64,000 nucleotides of DNA, from NCBI GenBank assembly GCA_032622095.1, contig CP136065.1, positions 117,903,195 to 117,967,194 of the forward strand, in the 5' to 3' direction. This stretch comes from Siphonodentalium dalli (Eukaryota; Mollusca; Scaphopoda; Gadilida; Siphonodentaliidae). The translations under genes were made by a program, and so were the position numbers. Below the pieces are notes generated by a model. That model was given only the letters and a program-made list of their open reading frames with translations, did not search any database and was not told the DNA's origin. Shown here piece by piece: positions 1 to 13,600 of the stretch (the stretch's first letter is position 1; the number at the start of each line of letters is the position of its first letter).

Positions 1-545
1 GACATGTAGATGGGAATAAGTCATTCGGCAAAAAAACATGGCTGACAGCGACCATCTTGGATTTCAAAATTCAATCCATTAGCACGAGTTCCAGACCCGA
101 GTTTTCGTCTGATCATCATGAAATATATCATGAATGTTAATATTGACATGTGGATGGGAAATGTTTCATTTTGGGGTCATATGGCCATAAAACATGGCTG
201 TCGGCAGCCATCTTGAATTTAACTCTTTGCATGACTAAATCATTTGGCATGGGCTACAGGTCGTAACTTTGGTCGGATCATGATGAAATTTGTCATGGAT
301 GTTAACATTGGTATGTAGATGGGGAACGAGTCATTTTGGGATCATTCGGCCATAAAACATGGCCACTGGCAGTCATCTTGGATTTTACTCTTTGCATGAC
401 TAAACCCTTTGGCACACCCTTCAGTCCATTTCTCTCATCCGATCATCACCATATTAATCTTATATTGATGTACTAGATAGAAGCTTTTTCATTTCATTGG
501 AAAACATAGCCGCCAGCAACCATCTTGGATTTTACTTTATATCTC
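1..545 (-). repeat. Dispersed repeat family R1 (CATCTTGGATTT), inverted copy
   Basis: Three imperfect units of about 170 bp, each with an AAAACATGGC .. CATCTTGGATTT core and CTCTTTGCATGACTAAA. The reverse complement matches repeats at 19540-19960, 51540-51840, 54790-55044 and 59538-59790. No coding potential or termini were recognised. Confidence 0.7.
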
Positions 546-594
546 TTCATGTTGATAATCTAGTATTACTTAGACCTTTCAACTTTCCGCATTC

Positions 595-634
595 CTAATT
601 GCTCCATTGACTGTCTAATTGCTCCATTGACTGT
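595..634 (+). repeat. 20-bp direct tandem repeat, two copies
   Basis: CTAATTGCTCCATTGACTGT occurs twice head to tail without mismatch. The following 635-1292 is AT-rich sequence in which I see no feature. Confidence 0.9.
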
Positions 635-1292
635 AACACATGAAATTATTCCATTTCCAAGTTGAGCTACAGTGTTGTTGACACTTTCATTTATTAGATA
701 AAGTCATCAACATGTCAGCCATGAACAATTTTAAAGTGGGCATTATTAAATATAAGTCAGGAAAGAAATTTTAAATTATTATCTTTCTATATCAATCATA
801 TCAATGATACAATAATTGTAATTTTAAGACAATTCACATATTTATAACTATTTTACATGTTTATAAAGATAAAAGAATTAAGATCCAAATTAGGGCATAT
901 GATGATGTCAAAATGTTTGGATATTGGAATGTATAAAAATTAGGGTGCTATTAGTCACCTTTTTCAAACATCCTTGAATAATTTAAGAGGAAAGTGTGAA
1001 TTTTTTTTCCAAATTTTGGTCGACATCTTGGTTTATGGTGGCCACTTTTGCTGTCAAGGGAAGCACAGTGTATTTTCTAGAAGTATCACAACTTGTGGAG
1101 AGATAAAAACGTTTCTATCTGAAATTCACTACATCTATTGATCAAACTAAGTCAGTGCCTACTCTGAAATTTTTGATCATAAATCCACCCAGTCTACCTA
1201 GCATAGTCGCTATATTTCTTCACTAAATTCATACACACTGGGAGTACATAAAAACCTCCAATAGGAGGGAATAGATGTATTTCCCTCCATTG

Positions 1293-1510
1293 TACAGTAA
1301 TGCCCTAAATAATCAACATCTTAACCACAGCAGAATTATAGGTTACTTCTTCAGGATTTAGTTGGAAATATGGTTTGTTGCCATTCACCAGAAATCTCTC
1401 ACTGAGAGCTTTCCGATGAATGGCAACAAGCCACATTTCCAACTAAATCCTGAAAAGTTATCCATAATTCTGCTGTGGTTAAGGAGTCGATTATTTAGGG
1501 CATTACTGTA
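1293..1510. mobile_element. Hairpin MITE family M1, copy 1 (TACAGTAATGCCC ends)
   Basis: The two ends, TACAGTAATGCCCTAAATAA and its complement, enclose arms that pair along nearly the whole 218 bp, leaving a short loop at the CTCACTGAGAG centre. TA at each end fits Tc1/mariner-type TA duplication. It lies just 36 bp upstream of the first visible annexin exon. Copies 2 and 3 are at 22169 and 39185. Confidence 0.88.
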
Positions 1511-1546
1511 GGTACATATTGATTTTTTCTGTTCTATTGATTGAAG

Positions 1547-1660
1547 GACCTGATCAAAGAGCTGGAGTCTGAGTTGAGTGGTGATCTGAGAGAGACTGTC
1601 ATGGGCTTGTTCAAAGCTACATCATTTTATGATGCATGGTCCATTTATCAAGCTATATCA
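1547..1660 (+). CDS. Annexin exon: end of repeat 1
   Basis: This 114-nt exon encodes 38 residues starting [12 protein letters not shown], the helix C-E region of annexin repeat 1. It is flanked by ttgaag and gtaagt and is phase 0 on both sides. The MELSG-like ELSG motif is the usual distal part of a repeat-1 calcium site. Confidence 0.92.
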
Positions 1661-4600
1661 GTAAGTCTGCATATCGAACTGGTGTATTATCAGTAATGCA
1701 ATGTCATTCATCTAAAAAAAAAATGTTTCCTTTCAATATAAATTGTGATGACCCCAGCTATCTTGATGGGTCTATTTTTATTGTTTCATCCTGGTTTGGA
1801 TTAATAGTGTACAATGTGCATATTTACATATTGATTGATATAGGTTCTTTAATTTCCTTGCACCTTTGTATACCGATGATAGATAATACAGAACACAATC
1901 TCATGTTTATGTTGCTAGTATCTGGTCCTGATTGTGTCACATTGTAGCTCCATTGTTTGGGGCCAAATCATTGAACACATCCAACAACATTTGAATATTC
2001 AGATTTGTTTTATATTTGCATGATTATTCAAATTCTGGGTGAACACTAAAGCTGATACTTTCCAGAAAGTTTTTATCTCCACTGTTGGATATCATATATA
2101 GCCATATATCGTTTTCCATACTCTGAACATTTAACACCTTTTTAGTTTCTAAAAGTAGCACATTTACATTCTGTTTTCAGGGTTTAGGAACAAAGGAATC
2201 TGTTTTAATTGAAATCCTGTGCACAAGGACAAACACTGAAATCAGAGATATTAATCAGTGTTACCAACAACGTAAGTCTTTCTGTGGTATAAAGGCATTC
2301 CAACAGTCAACTACATACTTTTTATCATAAAGATGCAGGCACATATTTGTCTTAAACATAAAATGCATGAAAGTAATTTTAGCTACAGATTAGGCACTTC
2401 AAATAAAATACATCGTTGGTTATCAAATCTACATTTACCATAGCATTATAACGGTGATGTCTCATGTGTATATATATTATTGTATTCCATATAAAATATC
2501 ATAAGAGTAAAAAAATTGTATGCTTGTAAACATTGGCTTTGATTTGATCCTACTGATGACCCAATGAGCCAAAGCGGTAGATGGAATACTACTGGATAGT
2601 GAAACCATTGTCAACATAGTTGATTAGATTTAAAACTTTATGTTCCAGCTGTCCTTAAATCATATCAAGTAAAGATACTCTGAATGTACCAGTATATACT
2701 GTTAACCCTTTTATGACGGGAGCTTCCTGAAATTTTTTGAAAACCGTGTGCCAATTCATTCTCTTATATATGCAAGTCTCCCACAGGGAGTGTCACATAT
2801 ATAAAAGAATGCATTGGCCTAACAATATTTACCTTGACATGAAAGTCAGTGCATTCTCTTATCTGTGTGAAGCTCCCATGGGAGTCTCGCATTTATAAGA
2901 TAATGCATGGCACAGGATGTTTAATGTTGCACCAGTGCACCTCCTGACATGAAAGGGTTAACTACTAACGGAACAGGATGAAGCAGGTGAAGTTCTTTGT
3001 GATATTTTGCAGATTTCAAGAGAGCTCTGGAGAAGGATGTAGTTGATGACACAGCTGGCTTCCTCAAGAGGCTCCTCTTGTCATGTGCTCAGGTAGTTAG
3101 GGACCTGCGAATATTCAAGACTTGATTCGATGTCGATATCGGGCACCCGATTCGAGATCGATACAGAATCGGTCCGCTGATTCGGATATTTTCGAATCGT
3201 GTTACTTTGGTGTTGTCTCGTTATTTGCGGCTAGACAACACATGCCAAATGACCTGAAATCACAAAAATTGAAGCACAAGGTGGCCAAGTTAGCCAACGT
3301 AGGTAATTTTGAATGTATGCCGTTCAGAATAGACATGCATTATGTAAATTACATGTTTCGATCGCAACCCGTGATGGTGATCAATCGCTTCATATATTTG
3401 TGATATGTATCAAGACTATATAAATTGTCTACATGGTGCGTGATCGCTAGATTCGGAACTCAATTGCTTACCTTATGTTTAAAAGTTTAGATCCATTGAA
3501 TAACTTTTAACACTTGTAATCTATGTCTGTTTTCTGGGACCCCCTCAGTGAAGACAATTACTGTGAATATGTGATGTAGGTGTTTGATCTACATGTATTG
3601 TGGGGTGAAAAGTTTAACAGATAACTACCATTGGTATCGGACTAAAACAATTATATAGCTGAACGGTGTACCCGTGTCCAAGTTTGTCAAATCTTTATTA
3701 TCTTTATTAAATAATGTAGACAAGTGACTTCCGTTCCATGGGGTTTGTGATACGTTGATTGAACTGTCTTTAAGTGTCTTACTGTCACTTCTTTTGTCAT
3801 TTTCGCCATGACACAGCTGGATAGAAATTCAATACAACATACCCCAAACCCTCGATGAGACTGAGAGTGACTTGTCTATGTCATGATTTTCCTTAAGAAA
3901 CACAAGTTCCAATGGATGTTTAAGGAGATTAATACTGTTATATAGTATCTATTGAATTTTGCATTTTTTTTGTCATGAGACACCGAAATAGACACTGGTA
4001 AACAATGTTCATCACTAGCTGATTCAATCAGAGATTCGATTAATGTCGATATCAGGAAGGAGATTCGATATTGAGATTTGATTCGATGCAAAATCCCCGA
4101 TTCGCAGATCCCTACAGGTAGTATTGAGTTCCGCTTCAATGATCAAACAACGCCATTCTAAATGGAAATTACACAGAAATTACTTACTAGTTTCCCACAC
4201 ATATTCCCAAACTGAAAGGCACTATTAGATCTGAAAATTATTTTTGTGTTATTCTCTTACTTTTTTATCTGCCTGTTTTAAAAAAATGGGATGTATTATG
4301 TTATTGGTCTGTCCGTCCATTTGCTTTTGGTTTCCTGATAAATTTAGATAGTCTCAACTGAATGGAATGAAATTTGGTATGTGGCACAAAATACAGGCCA
4401 CGTTCAAATACAATGATAACAGCTGATATGTATGTAATGTTCAGTGATCATTGCAGGCAAATAAACTCTATTCTCATGGTTACTTGCAGGGCAACCGAAA
4501 TGAATTAACTACAGATCAGCTTCAGAGGATATCACAAGAAGGTCCTGAATGTGTAGTTAATCGCCAGCTCGCACGAGATGAGGCTCAGGCATTATTCCAT

Positions 4601-7600
4601 GCTGGAGAGAAAAAGGTTGGCACAGATGAATCCGTTTTCATCCAAGTTCTTGGATTAAGACATCGTTATCAACTGCAGGCAACTTTTGAGGAATATGTCA
4701 AGGTATTTATAATTGATGGTTTTTCATTCCAGCTATTGAATACATCTATTGTGTAAAATAAATTTTGATATTAACTCTTGAAGCAAATGTTTTGCAAGAA
4801 TTTAAAACGACCACAAAATACTCTGATAAGAAAGTTGGTTTAAGGCATTTTAGAGGACTAAAGGCTTTCTAGCTTACCATAATTTCACTAGATGATTAAT
4901 AGCGGATTGTAAGCCATATTATTGTCATGGTATTTGCATTTGTTAAAGAATGCTTCATACTTTTTTCCTTGATGGTAAATTGAAATTTGTACAGTTGTAT
5001 AACTTTTACTATGTAGTACATGGGGAATATTCAGATAATGTTATGATCTTTTGTTGAACTGAACATTTCTAAAGAAAACTGTGGCGACTGTTCTATAAAT
5101 GTTATTCATCTCTGAAACTAGTACCACATGGTTGCATACATGTACAACATTTGTTTTGTATTATATTTTTATTTAAGATTTCTGGTAGGGATATTCTAAA
5201 TTCAATTGGAAGGGAAATGTCTGGTGATTTACAGAAAGGATTTGAAGCCATTGGTAATAGATTATTTTTTAATATTGCACAGGTTCTTGACAAAAGACCA
5301 AACCAAACTAAAGCTGTGATTAGTTTTATATTTTCTTATCTGTACCTTACACTATACACATATCTTCCACTCTTATTAAATATTTGTGGTAATTTTCAAT
5401 CTCCAGTGAAGGTTTGGTTAAGCAAAATAGTGCTTCACTATAGTGTTAAATGTTGGATCCTACATAGCTACAAAACATGAGAACAGGCCAACCCACAAAC
5501 CTCTATAACTTTTGGCCGGAAAACCAGCCAGCCGACTTCCATCATGTAAAAAGGGAATGTGGCATGTTAAATATAAATTTCAGGGTTGCATTCGGAAACC
5601 TGGTGATAACTGTTGGTGAGCATGGCATAGGAAGGCAATCTACTGATTACATGTATATCTTGGAGTCGTTTATATATGATACGTAGCCCTTGTTTTAATT
5701 AAAAATCGAAAAACTGACCAGCTGATCTCATATGAAACATCTGATGTAATTAGCACAAGCAAATGATGTTACTGTTACTTGGTATAGGGAAACCTGGTGA
5801 TAACTGTTATCGGGCATGTCATAGCAAAGATAGCTACTGAATATATCCTCGTCTATATACAATACACATTCCTATTTTAAATTAAAAACCTGATGCCGTC
5901 TGAAACATTTGATGTAATTGCCGCAAACATTTCACGTCAATAAATATACTGTTCCTTTGCACAGGGAAACCTGGGGATAACTTGGTGGGCATGACATATA
6001 GCAAGCTCAACCACTGGACATAGACTGAGACTCATTTATATGATAAATTTTAGTGTTTTCTAATTCAGAGCATCCTAATTGATATATACATGTGTTTGAT
6101 TGTAAAAAGTGGTTTAGATATCATTTGAAACATTCTAATTTTGTCCCACAACCCAGGGAATGGGGCGTTTTACAAATATATATTCCAGGGTTCAAAGGGT
6201 TAAGATATAACAGATATTGAAACTGAATTTGAAATTCTGGTCACCATATCATACATAATCTGCATTGAATCACATTTTCTCTGTTGATTTAGGAAAGGAA
6301 ATCCTGAGTTCTTGAATAGCTGTTCATTGTCCCACAATTATTTTTGGAGGACTTCTAATCAGCATGTCTGTCCATAATTCAGACCATGACTTTAACAATA
6401 TTAATCAGATTTAACTGGTATTTGGTATGTAGACAATATTTGAGAAATTAGAATGCACAGGTCAAGTTTGAAATTTATCCGATGATTTTTGACAGAGGTT
6501 AGACATCTCAGTTTTTGGGTTGTCCGAATAATGAGCAGTATTCAACAGAATTTCTGGATATTTGGTATGTGGTTTACGTTTGAGGACGCAGGAAAAAGTT
6601 CTATTTTGGTCATGGTCTGATGATTTTTGATGGAGTTATTATCCTTTTTATACTTAGAAATCTTAATTTGTGGGTTGTCTGGATGTAAACTTGAGCAATA
6701 TTCAAAAGAATATCTTGATATTTGGTTTGTGGTTCATATTTTAGAAAACGCAGTTTCAAGTTCCAAAATGGTCATAACGCGATGAGTTTTGACGGAGTTT
6801 GTCACTTTTTCAACTCAGAAATAATCAATTTGGGGTTTGTGTTGTCCAGATGATAACTTGAATTAAGTAATAATCTCTGTTTCTAAATGTAATTACACGG
6901 TTTAAAGACATTTGCGAAGTGATTTATAAAGGTTTTTGGACAGGCAAATGTCTTTAATCTGTGTAATTATATATGGAAAAAGATATTATTCCTTATAATT
7001 ACATCTCTACAGAATATATGAATATATCAACACAAACATACATTTAGAGTTAGAATCCATATTGTGGCCAAATAAAAAATGGTGTTTGTTTCTCAGGGAT
7101 TTTTTTTTTCAAAAGTGATGAGGGAGGCAGGTATATGTTGTTATTATTTATTTCAAATTTTTCAGATGAGGGAGGCAGGTTTTTGTTTATTATAATTTTA
7201 TTTTAATGATACCATGTAACAAAACACTCCTTCAAATTTCGGATCCATATAACATGGAAAGCCTTATATATTAGGTGGTGGACAGAGTACATGCAGCTAA
7301 ATGATAATAGATCTGAAATGGGAAAGGATCCAGTCAGTCTGACACTATATTCTATTTGGGAAGGAATTTATATATGCAATTAGAAATGATATAGAAGCAG
7401 ACAAATTTTTTATTTTTTTTTATTTTTGGGGTCATTATACCCAATGAAATGTTCAAACATTTTTGATAAAGAGCATGCACGTTCTTCTAATTTATTCAAA
7501 TGAGGGTCTATAAACCACAGCACTTGCATTGCAGATCGTGTTAATAAAAATCATGCCAATGCTCTGGACCACAGAAGTTGGAATCACTGACTTTTATGCC

Positions 7601-10600
7601 ACTTTTAGAGATTATCAGGGGAGTTATAAGATCAGGGTTCAGGAACCCTAATGTTTATATCTCCCCTGATAATCTCTAAATGTGGCATAAAAGCCAGTGA
7701 TTCCAACTTCTGTGCATTTAACTGTTCATCAACACAATCAAAGTCCGATGTTTTCAAGTTTGAAACGCGAACTTGAAACAGTGTGAAAAGTGATTTCAGA
7801 ATTGTTCGCCTGAGTTTTCTCTCGGTATTCAGTAAGAATTATCAGTTTGTTTTTGTCAATAACTTTCTCCCGAAGGAATTGAAAAGAATGTTTATTAGGG
7901 CATGATATAACTGTCCATGGTACAAGGTGTTGAAGAGGTGCTCCCAGCTTCTTTCCAAACACGGCAACATTTATTATTTAAGAGCGTGGCCATTTTTCAT
8001 ACCGGAAACAACGAGGTGCGCTCGATCTCTGAATCCGGCCCGGGTCAGTTGTACTTTTACCACCAAAGAGGCATAACTCTATATACCTACATTGCTTTCA
8101 TCCTGCCAATCTCAACGGTCAAAATTGGGAACGCGCAGTTGGGTAGTAAGCTTATTATCAGCCGGCGATATAAGTGCCAATGCGCACTGTTTTTTAAGAC
8201 GCGGCGGTCCCTGAGAAACGAAGTTCCTTTTTTATTTGGCCTGTTAAGAAATTGGCACTTTATTGTGACATGTCAGATTTCTTGATATATTCAGAATTTC
8301 TTGATATATTCATGATTAAGTTATGTACCTTTGTTTTTGCATGGACCATTTGTTGACCTTATTGGCTGAAATTTCCCGCAATTAATAGGAATCCTTCTGT
8401 CTGTTAGGGCAGAGATAAGAGATTTAACTCCCCCCACCCACTCTACCTGTATCTATGCTGTTGAATTCCAGTTTGGTACTGGTATAATAATATATATATT
8501 ACTAATGATTACTAATAAGTTGACAGGGTTGGGGGGGGGGGGGGTATCTGAAGTCAATGTTAGAGACAATGGGGAGGAAGTGTAGAGGTGGTTTGGGTAA
8601 AAATGTTCAACAATTCATGCATAATACAACATTAGTAATAAATTTCATTTTCACACCAAACATAGGTTAGAATTGTTCTCATAGTTTGATTTTCCAACCA
8701 GTATGTTTTTAGACCAAGTCAATATTTTCCTACTTTCTGTTAAACTGTTGGACTGTAATTGGAAATGGCCACATTTTTTTTACTTTATGGGGGGGGGGGG
8801 TGCCAGGTTGGCGATAATATTTGTTTTATGGGGGATGTCAGGTTGCAAATTTACAACAGTTGGAGAGCTTGAAGTACCAGTTGTAAAATTCCAACATAAG
8901 AGGGATGTGCAGAAGGAAGTTTGTGAACTTATGACTGGTTGTTCTGTTTAAAAAGGGTAGGGGGTTGGAGATTTGCTCAACAAAGATCCTCCAGCTATGT
9001 CCCAGATAGAATTACTTGTCTTATAATAAGTCATTTTGACAAGTACTGACTGTTGTAGTCTTCAGAGTCCCAGTCATCTTAGTCTTTTTTCCACAATGAC
9101 TGTCTTGTTCCTTCTGCGCTCCACGCCCAAACTATGTCGCTTTAGTTTACTCTTATCCCCTTTTAAATCCTTTATCAATAACAACAATAATGTCTAACAG
9201 CTATTGTTTACTGTGTTGTTTTGATAAATCGTGATTTGACGAACGTGCACTGGGCCGAAAATGTGCGAGAATCCCACCACTTTTACAGCGAATCAGTTGT
9301 CTATTAAGCGATACAACTTTCTATCATGATTCCATTTCTCCTCGTGGTTTAGACCATGATCCGTGTATGGTTTTAACTGTCTGAATTTCGGATTACACTT
9401 GTCAAATATGAGGCCCTCAAAATGAGGGAACATGCCTCATGAAAAATTTAATTCTGTGACAATTTTGATTTCACATGGGTGTTTCCCACAACATTGCTTA
9501 CTGCCGTGACCAATTTCGATGAACGAATCTGCCCCAGGTGGCTGCCTTCCTTCTGGACTCGGGCCTTAAAATCTATCAAAATTTGCTGTTTAAGTTCAAT
9601 GTCATCCATAGTTAACTAAAATATCAGGTGCTGTGTGTCTCTGGTGTTGTTTACACAGGTATTTTTCCCATTTCCCTGTGGATAAACTTTGCGAGAATCA
9701 TTTAATATCATTTCTGCAGCAAACTGGTTGCTTTAAGAGAAGGAATATTGAAAATCAAGATTCTTGTTAAAATTTTTAGCCCTGGGACTAGAGTAGTTTC
9801 TCTGGTGAACCTACGAAGGAAGGTAGCCTCTGCTGTTCCTTCTGATATGGCTCGCTTTGATGCCTCATATGTACGGCCCGTGGGTCCGGAGGTTTGGAGT
9901 GGTCATGCCTCCTCTATGTTTGTAGTCGCGGCCTCTACATCCATTGCAGAGAGGGCAGTGTATGGAAGTTCTGTAGCTGTCTACCATTCGGGGACAGACC
10001 GGACAGTTTCGGTTGGGTCAGTCCTTCGATTTTGAGGTGCACCATAGAGCATGCAGAATCACATCTGACAGTTTGCTTCGGAAAACATGCGTGTGATGCC
10101 ACATCATTCTGGTTCCTTTAAAGATCCGGGGATCCTCCCTTGACATGATCAGAACCACATTTTTACCATGGGAATAAGCAACTTGAAATTGTATGATGCA
10201 CAATTTTTTTTTGGATTCATTTACCTTATTACTTTTATTGGATGAATGGGTGTTAATCTTAGTGGCAGATTAGCACATTTGATAATTGTTTTTTTAAATT
10301 TCATCGAGCACATGTTTACAGTGAATCCGGAAACAAGAAATTTTACAGTGAAATCTTCAAGGTCAATAATTTGTCTTTGTTATCTCATATATATTTTGAA
10401 GACCTCTGTCTGTCCCAGGTGGAGCTATCGACTTGAAATTTGGTATGTGAATGTATCTTGCCCCGGATACGAATTTTATCGGGTCGCCAAGCCCGTGCGA
10501 CGCCAGCTTCGCGCATGCGCAGACCAGATCTCGGAAACGGGTGGAGCTATCGACTTGAAATTTGGTATGTGAATGTATCTTGCCCCGGATACGAATGTTA

Positions 10601-13600
10601 TCGGGTCGCCGAGCCCGTGCGACGCCAGCTTCGCGCATGCGCAGACCAGATCTCGGAAACGGGTAGAGCTATCGACTTGAAATTTGGTTTTTGAATAGCC
10701 CGGACAACGTCGGGCTCATTGGCTAGTTCAATATATAATGTTTGTTTTCTGCATCTTTTACAGATGTGTCAACTTGTGTGCAATGAGTTGAGGTCCCCTG
10801 GCCCTTAAAATTGGTCTAATACCATGTATCTTCACTGCTATAATGAGTTCTCTTCAGCCAAATGTCAGCAACATTGACGAGGCCCCCACCCCCCTTTCCG
10901 TACGCCGTATTCCATGCCCAGTTATGAGGTATGCCGTATTCTGGCCCCTCTGTTAGGAGGTATTCGATATTCCAAAAATACCGGTATTCGTACGCCGACC
11001 TTCCAAAAAAGGAAGTTTTCATATATTTTTATGTATTCCATATGGCTGTTAACTGGTATTCCGTATTCCACCCTCTGTGTAAAGTGGTATTCCGTATTCC
11101 AGGGGGGTGGGGGCCTCATTGACCCTGAGCCTGATTCATAACATGACGAAATTCAAGCTTATATCATACATGCATTGCGGTGAAAGATTTAAATCATTTC
11201 ATTTAGTTTTACATTTAATTTCTGTGCCAGCAAGTAATCGAGTGGCTTAATGCTATGGTTGACTGAACAAATTGGTTTTGTTAGTGATAACGTATTATCT
11301 TTCATCAGCGATGTCCCTCATGGGCTCTGTGATCACTATTATTAAATTCAACTTCCACAACAGCGCTAAAAAACTTACAACATGCCGCGTGATCGATAGT
11401 GCTCATGCTTTTTCCACAATCAAAGGACGGACTGGTGGGGACCCCATATCAGGAAGGCTTTACCATCGTTACCTGAAGCAGACAAGCCACAGTATTCTCG
11501 ACACATTATAATGACTGTTTTATATAGTGCTCAACCAATTACTTGCGCTGCAATGCTTTTCAAACATTACACTATTACCCCAGTCATTTGTACAAGACAA
11601 CCAAAGAACCGGCTGCAGCTATTGCATGCACTGCTCTAGTTTGGTGTAAACATATTTATTTCTCTAAATCATGCACATATAAAGACAATTATTTTAGAGA
11701 ATGTGATTTGGCAGAAAGTGTGACACTTATATTACCCATTTCCCCATCTTTGGCATACACATGTGGTGGTGGTGTCTTTATTGCTTTTTCATAATGTTCT
11801 TTTCCCAGTTAGATTTTGTTTTTATGTAAATTTTTCTATCTTATTTTCATTGTCAGCCGTCTGGGGCATAGACTGTCCAACAGTAACCTATAATAATGAG
11901 TCACTGTTGGGCAGTCCACGCATCAGATGAACTGAATTGTTACTACCTGTTTGTTTGTGACCTGACCCTTGACCTCACTCGGTCAGTTTCCAATAATCGT
12001 AGCGAAATTAACGTTTCAAGATCAATACGACAAGAGTGATGCATCGTATATACTTATTACGAGCAACTCCAGATGTTCATGCCCCGGGGAGAACCGGATA
12101 TGAGATATGTTTTCTGAATTGTACTGTATATTTGGTCACTTCGATGTGATAATGTGCTTTTATACATTCACCTTGTTTCGTGTGTAGGCAGGAATTGGCT
12201 CAGGATTTAAACAGTGTACAATCCGATGATAGCCTGTCACTCAAGGCGGCCAAACCACTGTGGTGTGGAAACTCACATTGGAAAACCAGGCAGACAAGAC
12301 CTTAGCTCGCTGGGTTGACAGTGACGACAGTTCCTACACACCAACCACTGGAATCACTTGACCACAGAATTACACATGGTCCTGTCATGCCCTGACACTT
12401 CCACATTTTCTCCGGACAGATCAGGAGTCTCATTAAGTATTGCTTTCGTACCAAATACGGATGCGTCAGGTTTCACAAACTATCAATTCTCAGATCTTAG
12501 GACCTGATACATGTACGTCCAACCAGCCCTGGAAATTATGACAATTTTCCCACAGCAAATTTCAGGCATGTTGTTCCACATGATCGCTGAGGCTTGTGAC
12601 ATTATAGCTAATGATGTTGCCTTGAGTCAATCCCAGCGTTTAACCTGCCCTGGGACTATCATGGACTACCACTCTGAAGGGAACTTACTCAAAGGAGCAA
12701 CGGCTCTTCTCACAGTTTTATTTACTCAGAAATGGGCATCGCTTTTTCATCAGGATCATGGCCCAGTGCCACAATCAGGGACTACTAATCAGCATATCCT
12801 GGTTGTCATTGGATTTCTGCTACATCCACCGAGCTGCTACATTATCCAGGTCTTCTCGAAACCTCTCAACGTCATTCAACAAATCATTCTTCTATGGCTA
12901 TTACGACTTTACTGAGGGGGGAGATAAGTATCTTTGTCCTATTAGGTCCCTGCATGACATGTTATCTTCCTTGTCTGTGACCAAATTGATCCTAGACACA
13001 TCCCTTCCATGAACAATACGGCACACAAAGTACGCTGCTTCATATTGGAACCAAGGGTCCACATTTACACTGTTCTACCAACAAGACCTGAGCTACAGAC
13101 TGACAACCTGTTCCATTTGAGACCTCTAGTTGCAGCTTCAACAGAATGTTTTTTTGCAGACTTAGTCTGTTTAGCTACCTCATGGCCTCCTCCTTTTCAA
13201 GAATTCTAATTGCACCCAATAGTTCAGTGTCCAAGATATCTTTGACAGATATAATATTTTCTTAATCAAAATATGTATCTCCTAATAAGTTTCTTGGACA
13301 CTGAACTCATAGGGCTCTCTCAGCTGGAACCAACATCCTGCCCTTTGCACTCAGCCTAGCACATCGAACATCAACACACAGAGGAAGAGAAAAAGGAAAG
13401 ATTGGCTTACCTCGGTAGCTTTTATAAGAATGAAGTATGAGGTCATAATTGGTTGACAAGTGCATGTGAATAAATGTACCGTAGGTATCTCGTACCATTT
13501 AATTATCGACGGATATGATTAGCAAGAAAACGCTACCTGATTTTTTACGTAAACTTTTAAGGATAACCCAATAGTTCAGTGTCCAAGATACTTATTAGGA

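Noticed and set aside
1-1546. Search for the missing 5' annexin exons (N-terminus and first half of repeat 1)
   Set aside because: No GxGTDE-type loop or splice-bounded frame is present; the stretch is R1 repeat, AT-rich DNA and a MITE.
9748-10203. Two ~95-codon frames in a GC-richer block
   Set aside because: No known domain and frames on both strands; insufficient to call a gene.
10246-10694. Overlapping open frames with repetitive CADQISETG peptides
   Set aside because: Produced by the 122-bp tandem repeat; not genes.
11272-13209. Longer open stretches in annexin intron 5 (up to 134 codons) as a possible gene
   Set aside because: No recognisable motifs, no splice-supported structure and interrupting stops. 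Kept only as an unassigned, possibly mobile-derived block.
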